Below, one piece after another: positions 16,325 to 23,433 of a stretch of 43,991 nt of DNA. This DNA comes from Mucilaginibacter sp. (GTDB taxonomy: Bacteria; Bacteroidota; Bacteroidia; Sphingobacteriales; Sphingobacteriaceae): assembly GCA_028287975.1 (NCBI GenBank), contig JAQBOP010000168.1, positions 1 to 43,991 on the forward strand. The letters are read 5' to 3'. The position numbers and the translations under genes are program-made. The notes beneath the pieces were generated by a model. The model had not been told where the DNA came from, did no database searches, and worked only from the letters and a program-made list of their open reading frames with translations. Each line of letters begins with the position of its first letter. Position 1 is the first letter of the stretch.

Positions 16325-16786
16325 ATGGCGAATACTTATACCCAGATACATATTCAATGCGTAATAGCCGTAAAATTCCGCCAATCGCTTATTGAATCAG
16401 TATGGAAAGAACGACTTCATCAATACATCACCGGGATAATACAAAACTATGGACATAAAATGATTGCCATAAACAGCATGCCTGACCATATGCATATTTT
16501 CTTAGGATTTAGGCCTAATCAATCATTATCAGATTTGATGAGAATTGTAAAAGGAGAGTCTTCTGAATGGATAAATAAAGAGCGTTTAAATAAAAGCGTA
16601 TTTAGATGGCAGGAAGGTTATGGTGCGTTTTCTTATTCGCGTTCACAAATAAAAACGGTTGCGGCGTATATTGAAAATCAGGAAGATCATCATCGTAAAA
16701 CCACGTTCTTAGAGGAATACAAACAATTTTTGGAGCATTTTGAAGTGGAATTTGATGAGCAGTATATATTTAAACCGTTAGAATAG
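16325..16786 (+). CDS. REP-associated tyrosine transposase, IS200/IS605 Y1 HUH family
   Basis: 153 residues, a complete small Y1 transposase. The HUH motif is H55-M-H57 in MPDHMHIF and the catalytic Tyr is Y115 in VAAYIENQEDHH, both intact. Such single-strand-acting enzymes recognise hairpins; REP-associated members (RAYTs) are usually domesticated and sit beside the REP palindromes they may spread. Here REP-like hairpins occur directly downstream (16802-16982) and no second ORF (tnpB) is present. It begins one base after the membrane-protein stop, which suggests read-through transcription from the nuo promoter. Confidence 0.9.
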   Translation: MANTYTQIHIQCVIAVKFRQSLIESVWKERLHQYITGIIQNYGHKMIAINSMPDHMHIFLGFRPNQSLSDLMRIVKGESSEWINKERLNKSVFRWQEGYGAFSYSRSQIKTVAAYIENQEDHHRKTTFLEEYKQFLEHFEVEFDEQYIFKPLE

Positions 16787-16801
16787 GCGCTTCGTTAAGT
16801 A

Positions 16802-16982
16802 TTGCCCCTACAGGGCAAATGTTTTTTTCTTTTATTTTTCTACCGACGTTTTGCTCCTATGGAGCAAACTATAGGTTATATCAATAAAATTCACAACGAG
16901 ATATGTATAATGTGATTGCTCCGTAGGAGCAAAAGGTCGGTAGAACAAAAAATAACACATCCCTTCGTGCCGTAGGTACGAA
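16802..16982. repeat. Cluster of four REP-like hairpins (BIME-like) downstream of the RAYT gene
   Basis: Four short stems with CTA/GTA in or beside the loop: TTGCCC..GGGCAA (16802-16818), TTTGCTCC-TAT-GGAGCAAA (16850-16868), TTGCTCC-GTA-GGAGCAA (16916-16932) and TTCGTGCC-GTA-GGTACGAA (16964-16982). The second and third are arranged head to head: arms 16838-16857 and 16926-16945 are inverted copies matching at 19 of 20 positions, including CTACCGAC / GTCGGTAG feet. The fourth is followed by a related TTACCGAC (16986-16993). The layout is that of bacterial REP/BIME elements mobilised by a RAYT. Confidence 0.85.
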
Positions 16983-17033
16983 ACTTTACCGACTGTCATA
17001 TTTATACATCCTATAAAACCAAAATCCTTCATC

Positions 17034-17041
17034 TATCTTTG
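17034..17041 (+). promoter_or_regulatory. -7 box for purK
   Basis: TATCTTTG, a full TAnnTTTG match, 29 nt before the purK ATG. It gives purK a promoter of its own downstream of the REP cluster. No clear -33 TTTG is seen. Confidence 0.5.
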
Positions 17042-17070
17042 AAATATTTGGGGTAAATTTGCTGCTGGAA

Positions 17071-18213
17071 ATGAAAGCATTTTACGGAGATCTTAAACTT
17101 GGAATTTTAGGCGGCGGGCAACTTGGCCGCATGTTGATACAGCAAGCCATTAACTATAACGTAACCGTTAAGGTGCTCGACCCCGACCGCGAGGCCCCCT
17201 GCCGCAAATTATGCGACGAATTTACCGTTGGTTCGCTGGGCGATTATGAAACCGTTTACAAATTAGGTAAAAAGGTTGACCTGCTTACCATCGAGATAGA
17301 AAAGGTAAATGTAGACGCACTGGAGCAATTAGAAAAAGAAGGCGTGTTGGTTTACCCCCAACCAAGGATCATTCGCCTTATCCAGGATAAGGGCCTGCAA
17401 AAGCAGTTTTTTAAGCAGAACGATATCCCTACTGCCGGGTTTAAGGTAATTTCATCCATTGATGACCTTAAACAGCAAACTGATATCCCCTACCCATACA
17501 TACAAAAGTTAAGACGCGATGGTTATGACGGCCGTGGTGTTTACAAAGTTGTTGACGAAACTTACCTAACTAACGCCTTTAAAGAACCCAGCCTGATAGA
17601 ACGTCTAATTGATTTTGAAAAAGAGATCGGCGTTATTGTAGCCCGCAATGAAAGCGGCGAGGTAAGTACGTTCCCACTGGTGGAGATGGAGTTTAACCCC
17701 GATGTTAACTTAGTCGAGTTTTTGATATCGCCGTCTACCCTTTCGTTTGAGATCCAGCAGGAAGCCGAACGCATCGCAAAAAAAATAGCCGAAGATCTGA
17801 AAATTGTTGGTTTACTGGCTGTTGAAATGTTTTTAACTAAAGACGGGCAGATCCTGGTGAACGAACTGGCTCCCCGCCCGCATAACAGCGGCCACCAGAG
17901 CATAGAAGGAAATGTGGTATCGCAATTCGAGCAGCATTTAAGGGCGATATTTAACCAGCCACTTGGCGATACAGCCTGCTTAGGCAACGCGGTTATGATA
18001 AACGTTTTAGGCGAACCCGGCTTTGAGGGCCCTGCTGTTTACCAGGGGATTGAAAAGATCTTGAAATGCCCTGGCGTATATGTACATTTATATGGTAAAG
18101 CGCTAACCAAACCGTTCCGCAAAATGGGCCATGTTACCGTGGTAGATAATGACCGCGAAAAAGCTATAGAAAAGGCCCGCTTTGTGCAGAAAACGCTGAA
18201 GGTTATTGCGTGA
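17071..18213 (+). CDS. purK: 5-(carboxyamino)imidazole ribonucleotide synthase
   Basis: 380 residues. ATP- and bicarbonate-dependent carboxylation of AIR to N5-CAIR in de novo purine synthesis. ATP-grasp layout: N-terminal LGILGGGQLGRMLIQQA, PYIQKLRRDGYDGRGVYKV in the ATP-binding loop, EKEIGVIVARN, and NELAPRPHNSGHQSIEG with the metal/phosphate ligands. The start at ATG 17071 (MKAFYGDLKLGIL) is preferred over a TTG four codons upstream. The product is used by PurE, encoded about 700 nt downstream on the same strand with one gene between. Confidence 0.96.
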   Translation: MKAFYGDLKLGILGGGQLGRMLIQQAINYNVTVKVLDPDREAPCRKLCDEFTVGSLGDYETVYKLGKKVDLLTIEIEKVNVDALEQLEKEGVLVYPQPRIIRLIQDKGLQKQFFKQNDIPTAGFKVISSIDDLKQQTDIPYPYIQKLRRDGYDGRGVYKVVDETYLTNAFKEPSLIERLIDFEKEIGVIVARNESGEVSTFPLVEMEFNPDVNLVEFLISPSTLSFEIQQEAERIAKKIAEDLKIVGLLAVEMFLTKDGQILVNELAPRPHNSGHQSIEGNVVSQFEQHLRAIFNQPLGDTACLGNAVMINVLGEPGFEGPAVYQGIEKILKCPGVYVHLYGKALTKPFRKMGHVTVVDNDREKAIEKARFVQKTLKVIA

Positions 18214-18223
18214 TAAAGTGTAA

Positions 18224-18877
18224 ATGAAAAAAAAGATAGTTTCCGTCTTGCTAATTTGCCTTTTTTCATTACCGGCATTTTGCCAGCTAACCTATACGCA
18301 AAACCTAAAGAAAATAGCTCAAATAAAATTCCCGGGGCAACCTGTTGTTAAGGAATTGCCTGATGGGATAACGATGTACTATCTTAAAGTCAATAGCGAG
18401 ATCTATTTTGCCCAGATCGCTGTTTATAAAAAATCGTTAAGCCAACTTTTCACCAACAATGTAAATCAAAAAATTTATGATGATTACATTAACGGCAATG
18501 TAAAAACGGCCAAAGGCAAGCTTTTGTACAAGAAAAATATTTCAATAGCCAACCTTGACGGGGTAGAATACGTTTACACATCTACCCTTCCCAAAAGAGA
18601 ACTTTATTCGTACAGCCGGTTAGTTTTTTTGAATGATACGCTGCTTAATTTTTCGCTGCTGTCAAGGGATCCCTTGCTAAACACTGATCCCAAATTTAAT
18701 GATTACTTTAAATCGTTAAAAATAACCGTACCTGTTAATAAAATTGTTTCAAGTAATATTGATGAATTAGCAAACCGTTTTGGTTATATCGGAGTAATAT
18801 TATTAATCCTGATATTGCTGGTAGTCGGCTATATATTCATTATAAAAAGATCAGCTTACACAAAAAACAACACTTAG
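18224..18877 (+). CDS. Exported or membrane-anchored protein of unknown function between purK and purE
   Basis: 217 residues. Signal peptide MKKKIVSVLLICLFSLPAFCQ at the N-terminus and a single C-terminal TM helix (about 190-210, VILLILILLVVGYIFII) with a short basic tail, so the middle 170 residues should face the periplasm. The core reads like a small mixed alpha/beta domain (ELPDGITMYYLKVNSEIYFAQ ... YFKSLKI) with no catalytic motif I recognise. It starts 10 nt after purK and 45 nt before purE and is probably co-transcribed, but a link to purine synthesis is not indicated by its sequence. Confidence 0.78.
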   Translation: MKKKIVSVLLICLFSLPAFCQLTYTQNLKKIAQIKFPGQPVVKELPDGITMYYLKVNSEIYFAQIAVYKKSLSQLFTNNVNQKIYDDYINGNVKTAKGKLLYKKNISIANLDGVEYVYTSTLPKRELYSYSRLVFLNDTLLNFSLLSRDPLLNTDPKFNDYFKSLKITVPVNKIVSSNIDELANRFGYIGVILLILILLVVGYIFIIKRSAYTKNNT

Positions 18878-18922
18878 CATTGGCATTTAGCCTGTAAGTG
18901 TATTATCTTCACCTAATAAATT

Positions 18923-19420
18923 ATGAATTCTCCAAAAATAGGTATAATCATGGGCAGCAAATCGGATCTTCCGGTTATGCAGGATGCCGCTGACGTTTTA
19001 ACAGAACTGGGTGTAGCCTACGAAATAACCGTGGTATCGGCACACCGCACGCCCGACCGTATGTTTACTTACGCCCGCGAAGCGGCAGGCCGTGGTATCA
19101 AGGTAATTATTGCCGGTGCCGGTGGCGCAGCGCATTTGCCGGGTATGGTGGCCTCGTTAACGCATTTACCCGTTATTGGCGTGCCTGTTAAGTCAAGCAA
19201 CTCTATTGATGGCTGGGATTCTATCCTGTCTATCCTGCAAATGCCAAATGGTATCCCGGTCGCGACGGTAGCATTAAACGCCGCTAAAAACGCGGGCATC
19301 CTTGCTGCGCAAATCATATCAACAGCGGACGAAACCATTGTTAAAAACCTGATCGACTTTAAAGAAAATCTGAAGAAAAAGGTCGAGGAATCGGCAGAAG
19401 AAATGAAAGCAGGAAACTAA
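18923..19420 (+). CDS. purE: N5-carboxyaminoimidazole ribonucleotide mutase
   Basis: 165 residues. Class I PurE, converts N5-CAIR made by PurK to CAIR. The signature segments are intact: [35 protein letters not shown] with the catalytic His, and [25 protein letters not shown]. Class I pairs with a PurK, consistent with the neighbouring gene. Its stop overlaps by 4 nt the stop of a convergent lipoprotein gene, leaving no intergenic terminator. Confidence 0.96.
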   Translation: MNSPKIGIIMGSKSDLPVMQDAADVLTELGVAYEITVVSAHRTPDRMFTYAREAAGRGIKVIIAGAGGAAHLPGMVASLTHLPVIGVPVKSSNSIDGWDSILSILQMPNGIPVATVALNAAKNAGILAAQIISTADETIVKNLIDFKENLKKKVEESAEEMKAGN

Positions 19421-19833
19421 TCAAAAGCTATAGTATCTACTCCTGATATCTTACCGACATGACAATTACACCCGCCGGATAATTTTAGCGTTACGGCTTT
19501 AGTTTGATTGGTAGCCGGGTCGGTTGCAGATACCAGTACATCGTCACCCTCAGTTGATAATTGCGGGCGCATACTATCATCCGTAACCACATAATACCCA
19601 ACATTGTCAATTCCGGTAACAGGGTGCACCGGTGTTACGCTTAGGTGAGTCCGTTGATCTATCGCGGTAAAATTGTTTACTACAATTGCATTACCGTTTT
19701 TATCTGTGAAATGTATCCCTACACTTACAAAAATATCGGTACATACTTGTGTGCCGCAACCGGCCTTTTGTTGATTTTTGTGGCACCCCAAACAAATGCC
19801 AATAACAGACAGGATCAAAAGTCTCTTAACCAT
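19417..19833 (-). CDS. Small lipoprotein of unknown function
   Basis: 138 residues. [20 protein letters not shown] carries a lipobox (CLGC), so it should be lipid-anchored. The mature part has four more Cys (CGTQVC and GGCNCHVG), which could form disulfides. The remainder looks beta-rich with an [10 protein letters not shown]-like Ig or immunoglobulin-type strand pattern (seen: [16 protein letters not shown]). No family recognised. It is convergent with purE (4-nt overlap of stop codons) and lies upstream of nothing on its own strand; yqgE, 35 nt away on the same strand, precedes it. Confidence 0.72.
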   Translation of the reverse strand: MVKRLLILSVIGICLGCHKNQQKAGCGTQVCTDIFVSVGIHFTDKNGNAIVVNNFTAIDQRTHLSVTPVHPVTGIDNVGYYVVTDDSMRPQLSTEGDDVLVSATDPATNQTKAVTLKLSGGCNCHVGKISGVDTIAFD

Positions 19834-19837
19834 AATA

Positions 19838-19872
19838 ACTAATCTCTAATCTCCAATTAACTAATCTCTTAA
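19838..19872. repeat. 'ctaatctctaat' word repeat at the yqgE stop
   Basis: Three CTAATCTCT words with an AATTAA spacer. The yqgE stop codon (19869-19871) lies within the array. The same words, inverted, occur at 9421-9448 and directly at 9518-9530, about 10 kb away. Confidence 0.7.
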
Positions 19873-20432
19873 TTCAACTGCGGATTTTCAGGGAAATTAG
19901 CGATGTGCGCATACCTGCTGCCCAGGCTAATTACTACTTCCTTCCACATGTTTTGTTCTGAAACGTTAAATATGGTATTAGCGCTACACTTCTCGGCAAC
20001 TATCCAGCTGTTTTCTTTCAGCTCGCCGTCAAGCTGGGCGGGTGTCCAGCCTGAGTATCCCATAAAAAGCTTTATTTCCGATTCGTTTAATTGGTAACCG
20101 GCTATCTGTTCTTTAACCGATTCAAAATCGCCGCCCCAGTATATTCCCGGGCAGATCTCAATGCCGCCTTCTATCTTATCGGGCACGCAATGGATAAAAT
20201 GCAGCGTATTGGCAGCTACCGGCCCGCCGATATAAACCGGGAGCTCAGAATATGAAGTATCAGGCAAAACATCGCCCAGTAAATAGTCACTTTGATGGTT
20301 AAGAATAAAGCCCATAGCCCCGCTATCGGCATATTCTGTTAACAGAATAACTGATCTTTTAAAATTCGGATCTGTCATAAAGGGTTCCGAAATTAATAAA
20401 CGACCTGCTGCGGCTGCGATTGAATTTAACAT
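19869..20432 (-). CDS. YqgE/AlgH family protein
   Basis: 187 residues, the usual family length. GRLLISEPFMTDPNFKRSVILLTEY, GAMGFILNHQ, YIGGPVAANTLHFIH and LFMGYSGWTPAQLDGELKENSW are the conserved blocks of UPF0301/YqgE. The fold is known but the biochemical role is not settled; AlgH was linked to alginate regulation in Pseudomonas. It is divergent from pdxH with 117 nt between starts. The stop codon falls in a word-repeat array. Confidence 0.92.
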   Translation of the reverse strand: MLNSIAAAAGRLLISEPFMTDPNFKRSVILLTEYADSGAMGFILNHQSDYLLGDVLPDTSYSELPVYIGGPVAANTLHFIHCVPDKIEGGIEICPGIYWGGDFESVKEQIAGYQLNESEIKLFMGYSGWTPAQLDGELKENSWIVAEKCSANTIFNVSEQNMWKEVVISLGSRYAHIANFPENPQLN

Positions 20433-20536
20433 AAACGTTGTTTATAATACAAATTAGATTAACAAGATAACGTAAAATATGTTCAAACCGTTAACATTGA
20501 AATGCAATAATAACTATTTACGGTATATTTAATTTG

Positions 20537-20544
20537 TAAGTTTG
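20537..20544 (+). promoter_or_regulatory. -7 box for pdxH-nuoC
   Basis: TAAGTTTG, a full TAnnTTTG match, ending 5 nt before the pdxH ATG at 20550. It predicts a leaderless or near-leaderless transcript that would continue into nuoC. No -33 TTTG at the expected distance. Confidence 0.55.
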
Positions 20545-20549
20545 CACAA

Positions 20550-21197
20550 ATGAATAAAGAAGAATTACAAAACTTAAGACAGGATTACAGCGCTGCTACC
20601 CTATCAGAAACCAGCATAAATGCAAACCCGATTAAACAGTTTGATACATGGTTTAATGAGGCGCTCGAAGCCAAAATTCACGAACCAAATGCCATGACCC
20701 TGGCAACCGCTACTACAGACGGCCGTCCGTCAGCCCGGATAGTTTTACTAAAAGGATTTGACGCTAACGGCTTTGCTTTTTACACCAATTATTTAAGCCG
20801 CAAGGGCAAAGAGCTGACAAAAAACCCAAACGCAGCCATCGTATTTTTTTGGGGGAGGTTAGAGCGCCAGGTGCGTATTGAAGGCACTATTGAAAAGTTA
20901 AGTAAGGAGCAGTCTGAGCGGTATTTTCATTCGCGCCCTAAACTGAGCCAGATAGGTGCGCTGGCATCGCCGCAAAGCCAGGAAATTGCCGGACGTGATG
21001 AGCTTGAAGCAAAAATGAGCCAATTAGAAGGCGAATATGCAGATAAGGAAGTACCAAAGCCGTCATTCTGGGGTGGATATATTTTAAAGCCACGCCTGGT
21101 TGAATTCTGGCAAGGCCGCAGCAGCCGCATGCATGATCGTATTGTATATAAAAAGATAGATAATAAAACCTGGAAAAAAGTACGGCTTGCACCATGA
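20550..21197 (+). CDS. pdxH: Pyridoxamine/pyridoxine 5'-phosphate oxidase
   Basis: 215 residues. FMN-dependent oxidation of PNP/PMP to pyridoxal 5'-phosphate. Conserved blocks are present: PNAMTLATATTDGRPSARIVLLKGFDANGFAFYTNY, SRKGKEL, FFWGRLERQVRIEG, and the C-terminal dimerisation/active-site segment PRLVEFWQGRSSRMHDR. The gene ends in an ATGA overlap with nuoC, so a PLP biosynthesis gene leads the nuoCD segment, an odd operon partner for complex I. Confidence 0.95.
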   Translation: MNKEELQNLRQDYSAATLSETSINANPIKQFDTWFNEALEAKIHEPNAMTLATATTDGRPSARIVLLKGFDANGFAFYTNYLSRKGKELTKNPNAAIVFFWGRLERQVRIEGTIEKLSKEQSERYFHSRPKLSQIGALASPQSQEIAGRDELEAKMSQLEGEYADKEVPKPSFWGGYILKPRLVEFWQGRSSRMHDRIVYKKIDNKTWKKVRLAP

Positions 21198-21691
21198 GTT
21201 TTGAGGATATTAAATTATTGCTGATCGATAGATTCGGCGCGGATGTTATTGAGGGCGAAGAAACCGGTGGTTTACAACCGGCGTTATTCATCGCGCCCGA
21301 CCTGATCGCCGATGTTTGCCTTGAGTTGCGCAATAATTCAAAAACCTACTTTGATTTTCTTTCATGCCTTACCGGGGTTGATTATGGCGTTGAAGCCGGT
21401 CGTTTTGGTGTGGTTTATCATTTGGCATCTATCCCTTACAAATTACAGTTAACATTAAAGATCAGCAAGGAACATGACCGCGCCACCGGCGAACCTGTTT
21501 TTAAAAGCATTACATCCGTTTATCGCACTGCCGACTGGCATGAGCGTGAAGCGTACGATCTGGTAGGTATTTTTTTTGAAGACCACCCGGATCTGAGGCG
21601 CATTTTGTTGCCTGATGATTGGGAAGGATATCCGTTACGTAAGGATTATCAAACAGCAGAATTTTATAAAGGGATTAAGATTGACTATTGA
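21194..21691 (+). CDS. nuoC: NADH-quinone oxidoreductase subunit C
   Basis: 165 residues; peripheral-arm 30-kDa subunit of complex I. The C-terminal signature TADWHEREAYDLVGIFFEDHPDLRRILLPDDWEGYPLRKDY is unmistakable in parts (HEREAYDLVGIFF, DWEGYPLRKDY). Start overlaps the pdxH stop (ATGA). It is a separate NuoC, not the NuoCD fusion. The stop codon (21689-21691) is followed after 3 nt by the left 26-nt arm of an inverted repeat enclosing a broken four-helix-bundle gene. Confidence 0.95.
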   Translation: MSFEDIKLLLIDRFGADVIEGEETGGLQPALFIAPDLIADVCLELRNNSKTYFDFLSCLTGVDYGVEAGRFGVVYHLASIPYKLQLTLKISKEHDRATGEPVFKSITSVYRTADWHEREAYDLVGIFFEDHPDLRRILLPDDWEGYPLRKDYQTAEFYKGIKIDY

Positions 21692-21694
21692 TAT

Positions 21695-22157
21695 CGAATT
21701 TCGAATGTTCAATTTCGAATGTTTTACTGTCCGACCGGCTAAATTTTTTAATTAAAATGGATAAAACAGAATTAAAGCGAAGGGCGCAAAAATTTGCTGT
21801 CGATACAATCAAATTTACCGGAACATTGCCTAATAACCGTCCGCTCAATGTATTAGTCAATCAGGTTTTAAGGAGTTCGACATCAGTAGGAGCTAATTAC
21901 AGGGCGGCTTGCAAAGGAAAATCTACCGCCGACTTTATTAATAAAATCGTAATTTGTGAAGAAGAAGCTATGAGTCAATTTATTGGTTCGATTTAATGAT
22001 TGAAGCAGAATTAGTGCCCCAAACAGTAATTGTTCCTTTTAAAAAAAGAAGCGACCGAACTAACGGCTATATTTACAGCTATCGGTAAAACAGCGAAAGA
22101 AAATCAGAAAATTAAAAACCAAAAAAAATAAATTCGAAATTGAACATTCGAAATTCG
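21695..22157. mobile_element. Candidate element: perfect 26-bp inverted repeats enclosing a four-helix-bundle gene
   Basis: Arms at 21695-21720 and 22132-22157 are perfect inverted copies, 26 of 26. Each arm is built from repeated TTCGAA words around a GTTCAA/TTGAAC core, and the similarity extends a few bases further (ATAT at both outer ends). The interior holds only the frameshifted four-helix-bundle gene. The outer edges touch the nuoC stop on one side and contain the nuoD start codon on the other. No transposase is inside, so it would be non-autonomous, or an expanded repeat; whether it moves is unknown. Confidence 0.6.
21757..22131 (+). pseudogene. Four-helix-bundle protein (23S rRNA IVS/S23-type), broken by two compensating frameshifts
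   Basis: The frame from ATG 21757 gives MDKTELKRRAQKFAVDTIKF ... VLRSSTSVGANYRAACKGKS ... VICEEEA, the N-terminal two thirds of the four-helix-bundle family (TIGR02436 type), then stops at 21996 after 79 residues. Around 21970 one base is missing: the +1 frame continues as ESIYWFDLMIEAELV, the next expected block. Near the A-run at 22041-22047 the original frame returns with [23 protein letters not shown] and stops at 22131. The restored length, about 124 residues, fits the family (about 115-125). So a -1 and a +1 shift have disabled it, unless both are sequencing errors. Homologues occur as insertions in 23S rRNA genes and as avd in retroelements; role here unknown. Confidence 0.8.
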
Positions 22158-23345
22158 AAATATAACGACGCTTTACAAGCTTACAACGACAAAATTGCCG
22201 CTGCCAGCGTTGAGGACATGGTGCTGAACATGGGGCCGCAGCATCCGTCTACGCATGGGGTTTTGCGGCTGGAGCTGATCACCGATGGAGAGATCGTTAA
22301 GGAGGTTATCCCGCACATGGGTTACCTGCACCGCTGTTTTGAAAAACATGGCGAGTCCCTTACCTATCAACAAACCATCCCGTTTACCGACCGGTTGGAT
22401 TACCTGGCATCCATGAATAACAGCCATGCCTGGGTAATGGGTGTTGAGCGGATGTTGGGTATCGATAAAGACATCCCGAAGCGGATTGAATATATCCGCG
22501 TGCTGGTATGCGAAATGAACCGTATTGCGTCGCACCTCATAGCTATCGGTACTTATGGTATCGATATCGGTGCTTTTACCCCTTTTCTGTGGTTATTTAA
22601 AGATCGCGAACATATTATGGGGATGCTTGAATGGGCGTCGGGTTCGCGAATGCTGTATAACTATATTTGGGTAGGTGGTTTGTTTTACGACCTGCCGGTT
22701 GGTTTTGAGGAGCGCGCCCGCGAGTTTATCAACTACTTCAGGCCCAAAATGGTCGAGCTGAATCAATTATTGACCGATAACCAGATCTTCATCAGCCGCA
22801 CCGCCAATATAGGTGTGCTACCACGTGATGTAGCCATTAACTACGGCTGCTCAGGCCCTATGCTGCGTGGTTCGGGTTTAAAATGGGATCTGCGCCGGAT
22901 AGATAATTATTCGGTTTACCCGGAAATAGATTTTGACGTCCCTGTAGGTAAAGGCGAAATGGGTACCCTTGGCGATTGCTGGGACCGATATAAAGTTAGG
23001 GTTGATGAGATTGAACAATCACTAAGGATCATGGAGCAATGCCTTGACCGTTTACAAAACGAGCTAAAACGCACTGCCGACTTCGACCCGCGCGCTAAAC
23101 TGCCCCGCAAGCTCACCCCAAAACCGCAGGACTATTATGTAAGATGCGAGGGCGCCAAAGGCGAATTAGGGTTTTACTTTATGCATACCGACGCAAGGTC
23201 TGAAATACCGTTCCGCGCTAAAGTGCGTTCACCCAGTTTTAATAATTTATCTGTACTGCCAGAGATTACCAAAGGCGTTATGATTGCCGATTTGATAGCT
23301 ATTTTTGGCTCTATTGATATTGTATTGGGGGAAGTGGACAGGTAA
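22140..23345 (+). CDS. nuoD: NADH-quinone oxidoreductase subunit D
   Basis: 401 residues; 49-kDa subunit of complex I, forming the quinone site with NuoB. Conserved blocks: [48 protein letters not shown], and the C-terminal [17 protein letters not shown] ... DIVLGEVDR. The ATG at 22140 lies inside the right arm of the inverted repeat (22132-22157), so the first residues (MNIRNSKYN) are encoded by the repeat. The next in-frame Met is in VEDMVLNMG, just before the core, so the repeat appears to supply the working start codon. No nuoE follows; the rest of complex I must be elsewhere. Confidence 0.95.
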   Translation: MNIRNSKYNDALQAYNDKIAAASVEDMVLNMGPQHPSTHGVLRLELITDGEIVKEVIPHMGYLHRCFEKHGESLTYQQTIPFTDRLDYLASMNNSHAWVMGVERMLGIDKDIPKRIEYIRVLVCEMNRIASHLIAIGTYGIDIGAFTPFLWLFKDREHIMGMLEWASGSRMLYNYIWVGGLFYDLPVGFEERAREFINYFRPKMVELNQLLTDNQIFISRTANIGVLPRDVAINYGCSGPMLRGSGLKWDLRRIDNYSVYPEIDFDVPVGKGEMGTLGDCWDRYKVRVDEIEQSLRIMEQCLDRLQNELKRTADFDPRAKLPRKLTPKPQDYYVRCEGAKGELGFYFMHTDARSEIPFRAKVRSPSFNNLSVLPEITKGVMIADLIAIFGSIDIVLGEVDR

Positions 23346-23433
23346 AAGTCTGAACTATGATTCTATAGTCGGCAATTTAAAATGTTAACTTAAACACTAT
23401 CTTTATGTTGACATTTTAATCCGCCGATTATAT

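Noticed and set aside
16325-16786. Full insertion sequence (IS200-type) rather than RAYT
   Set aside because: No duplicated flanks or left-end hairpin is visible upstream (the gene starts one base after the preceding stop), and REP-like hairpins follow, so a domesticated RAYT fits better.
16832-17032. Reverse-strand frame of 66 codons upstream of purK
   Set aside because: Covers REP hairpins; no family resemblance and composition follows the palindromes.
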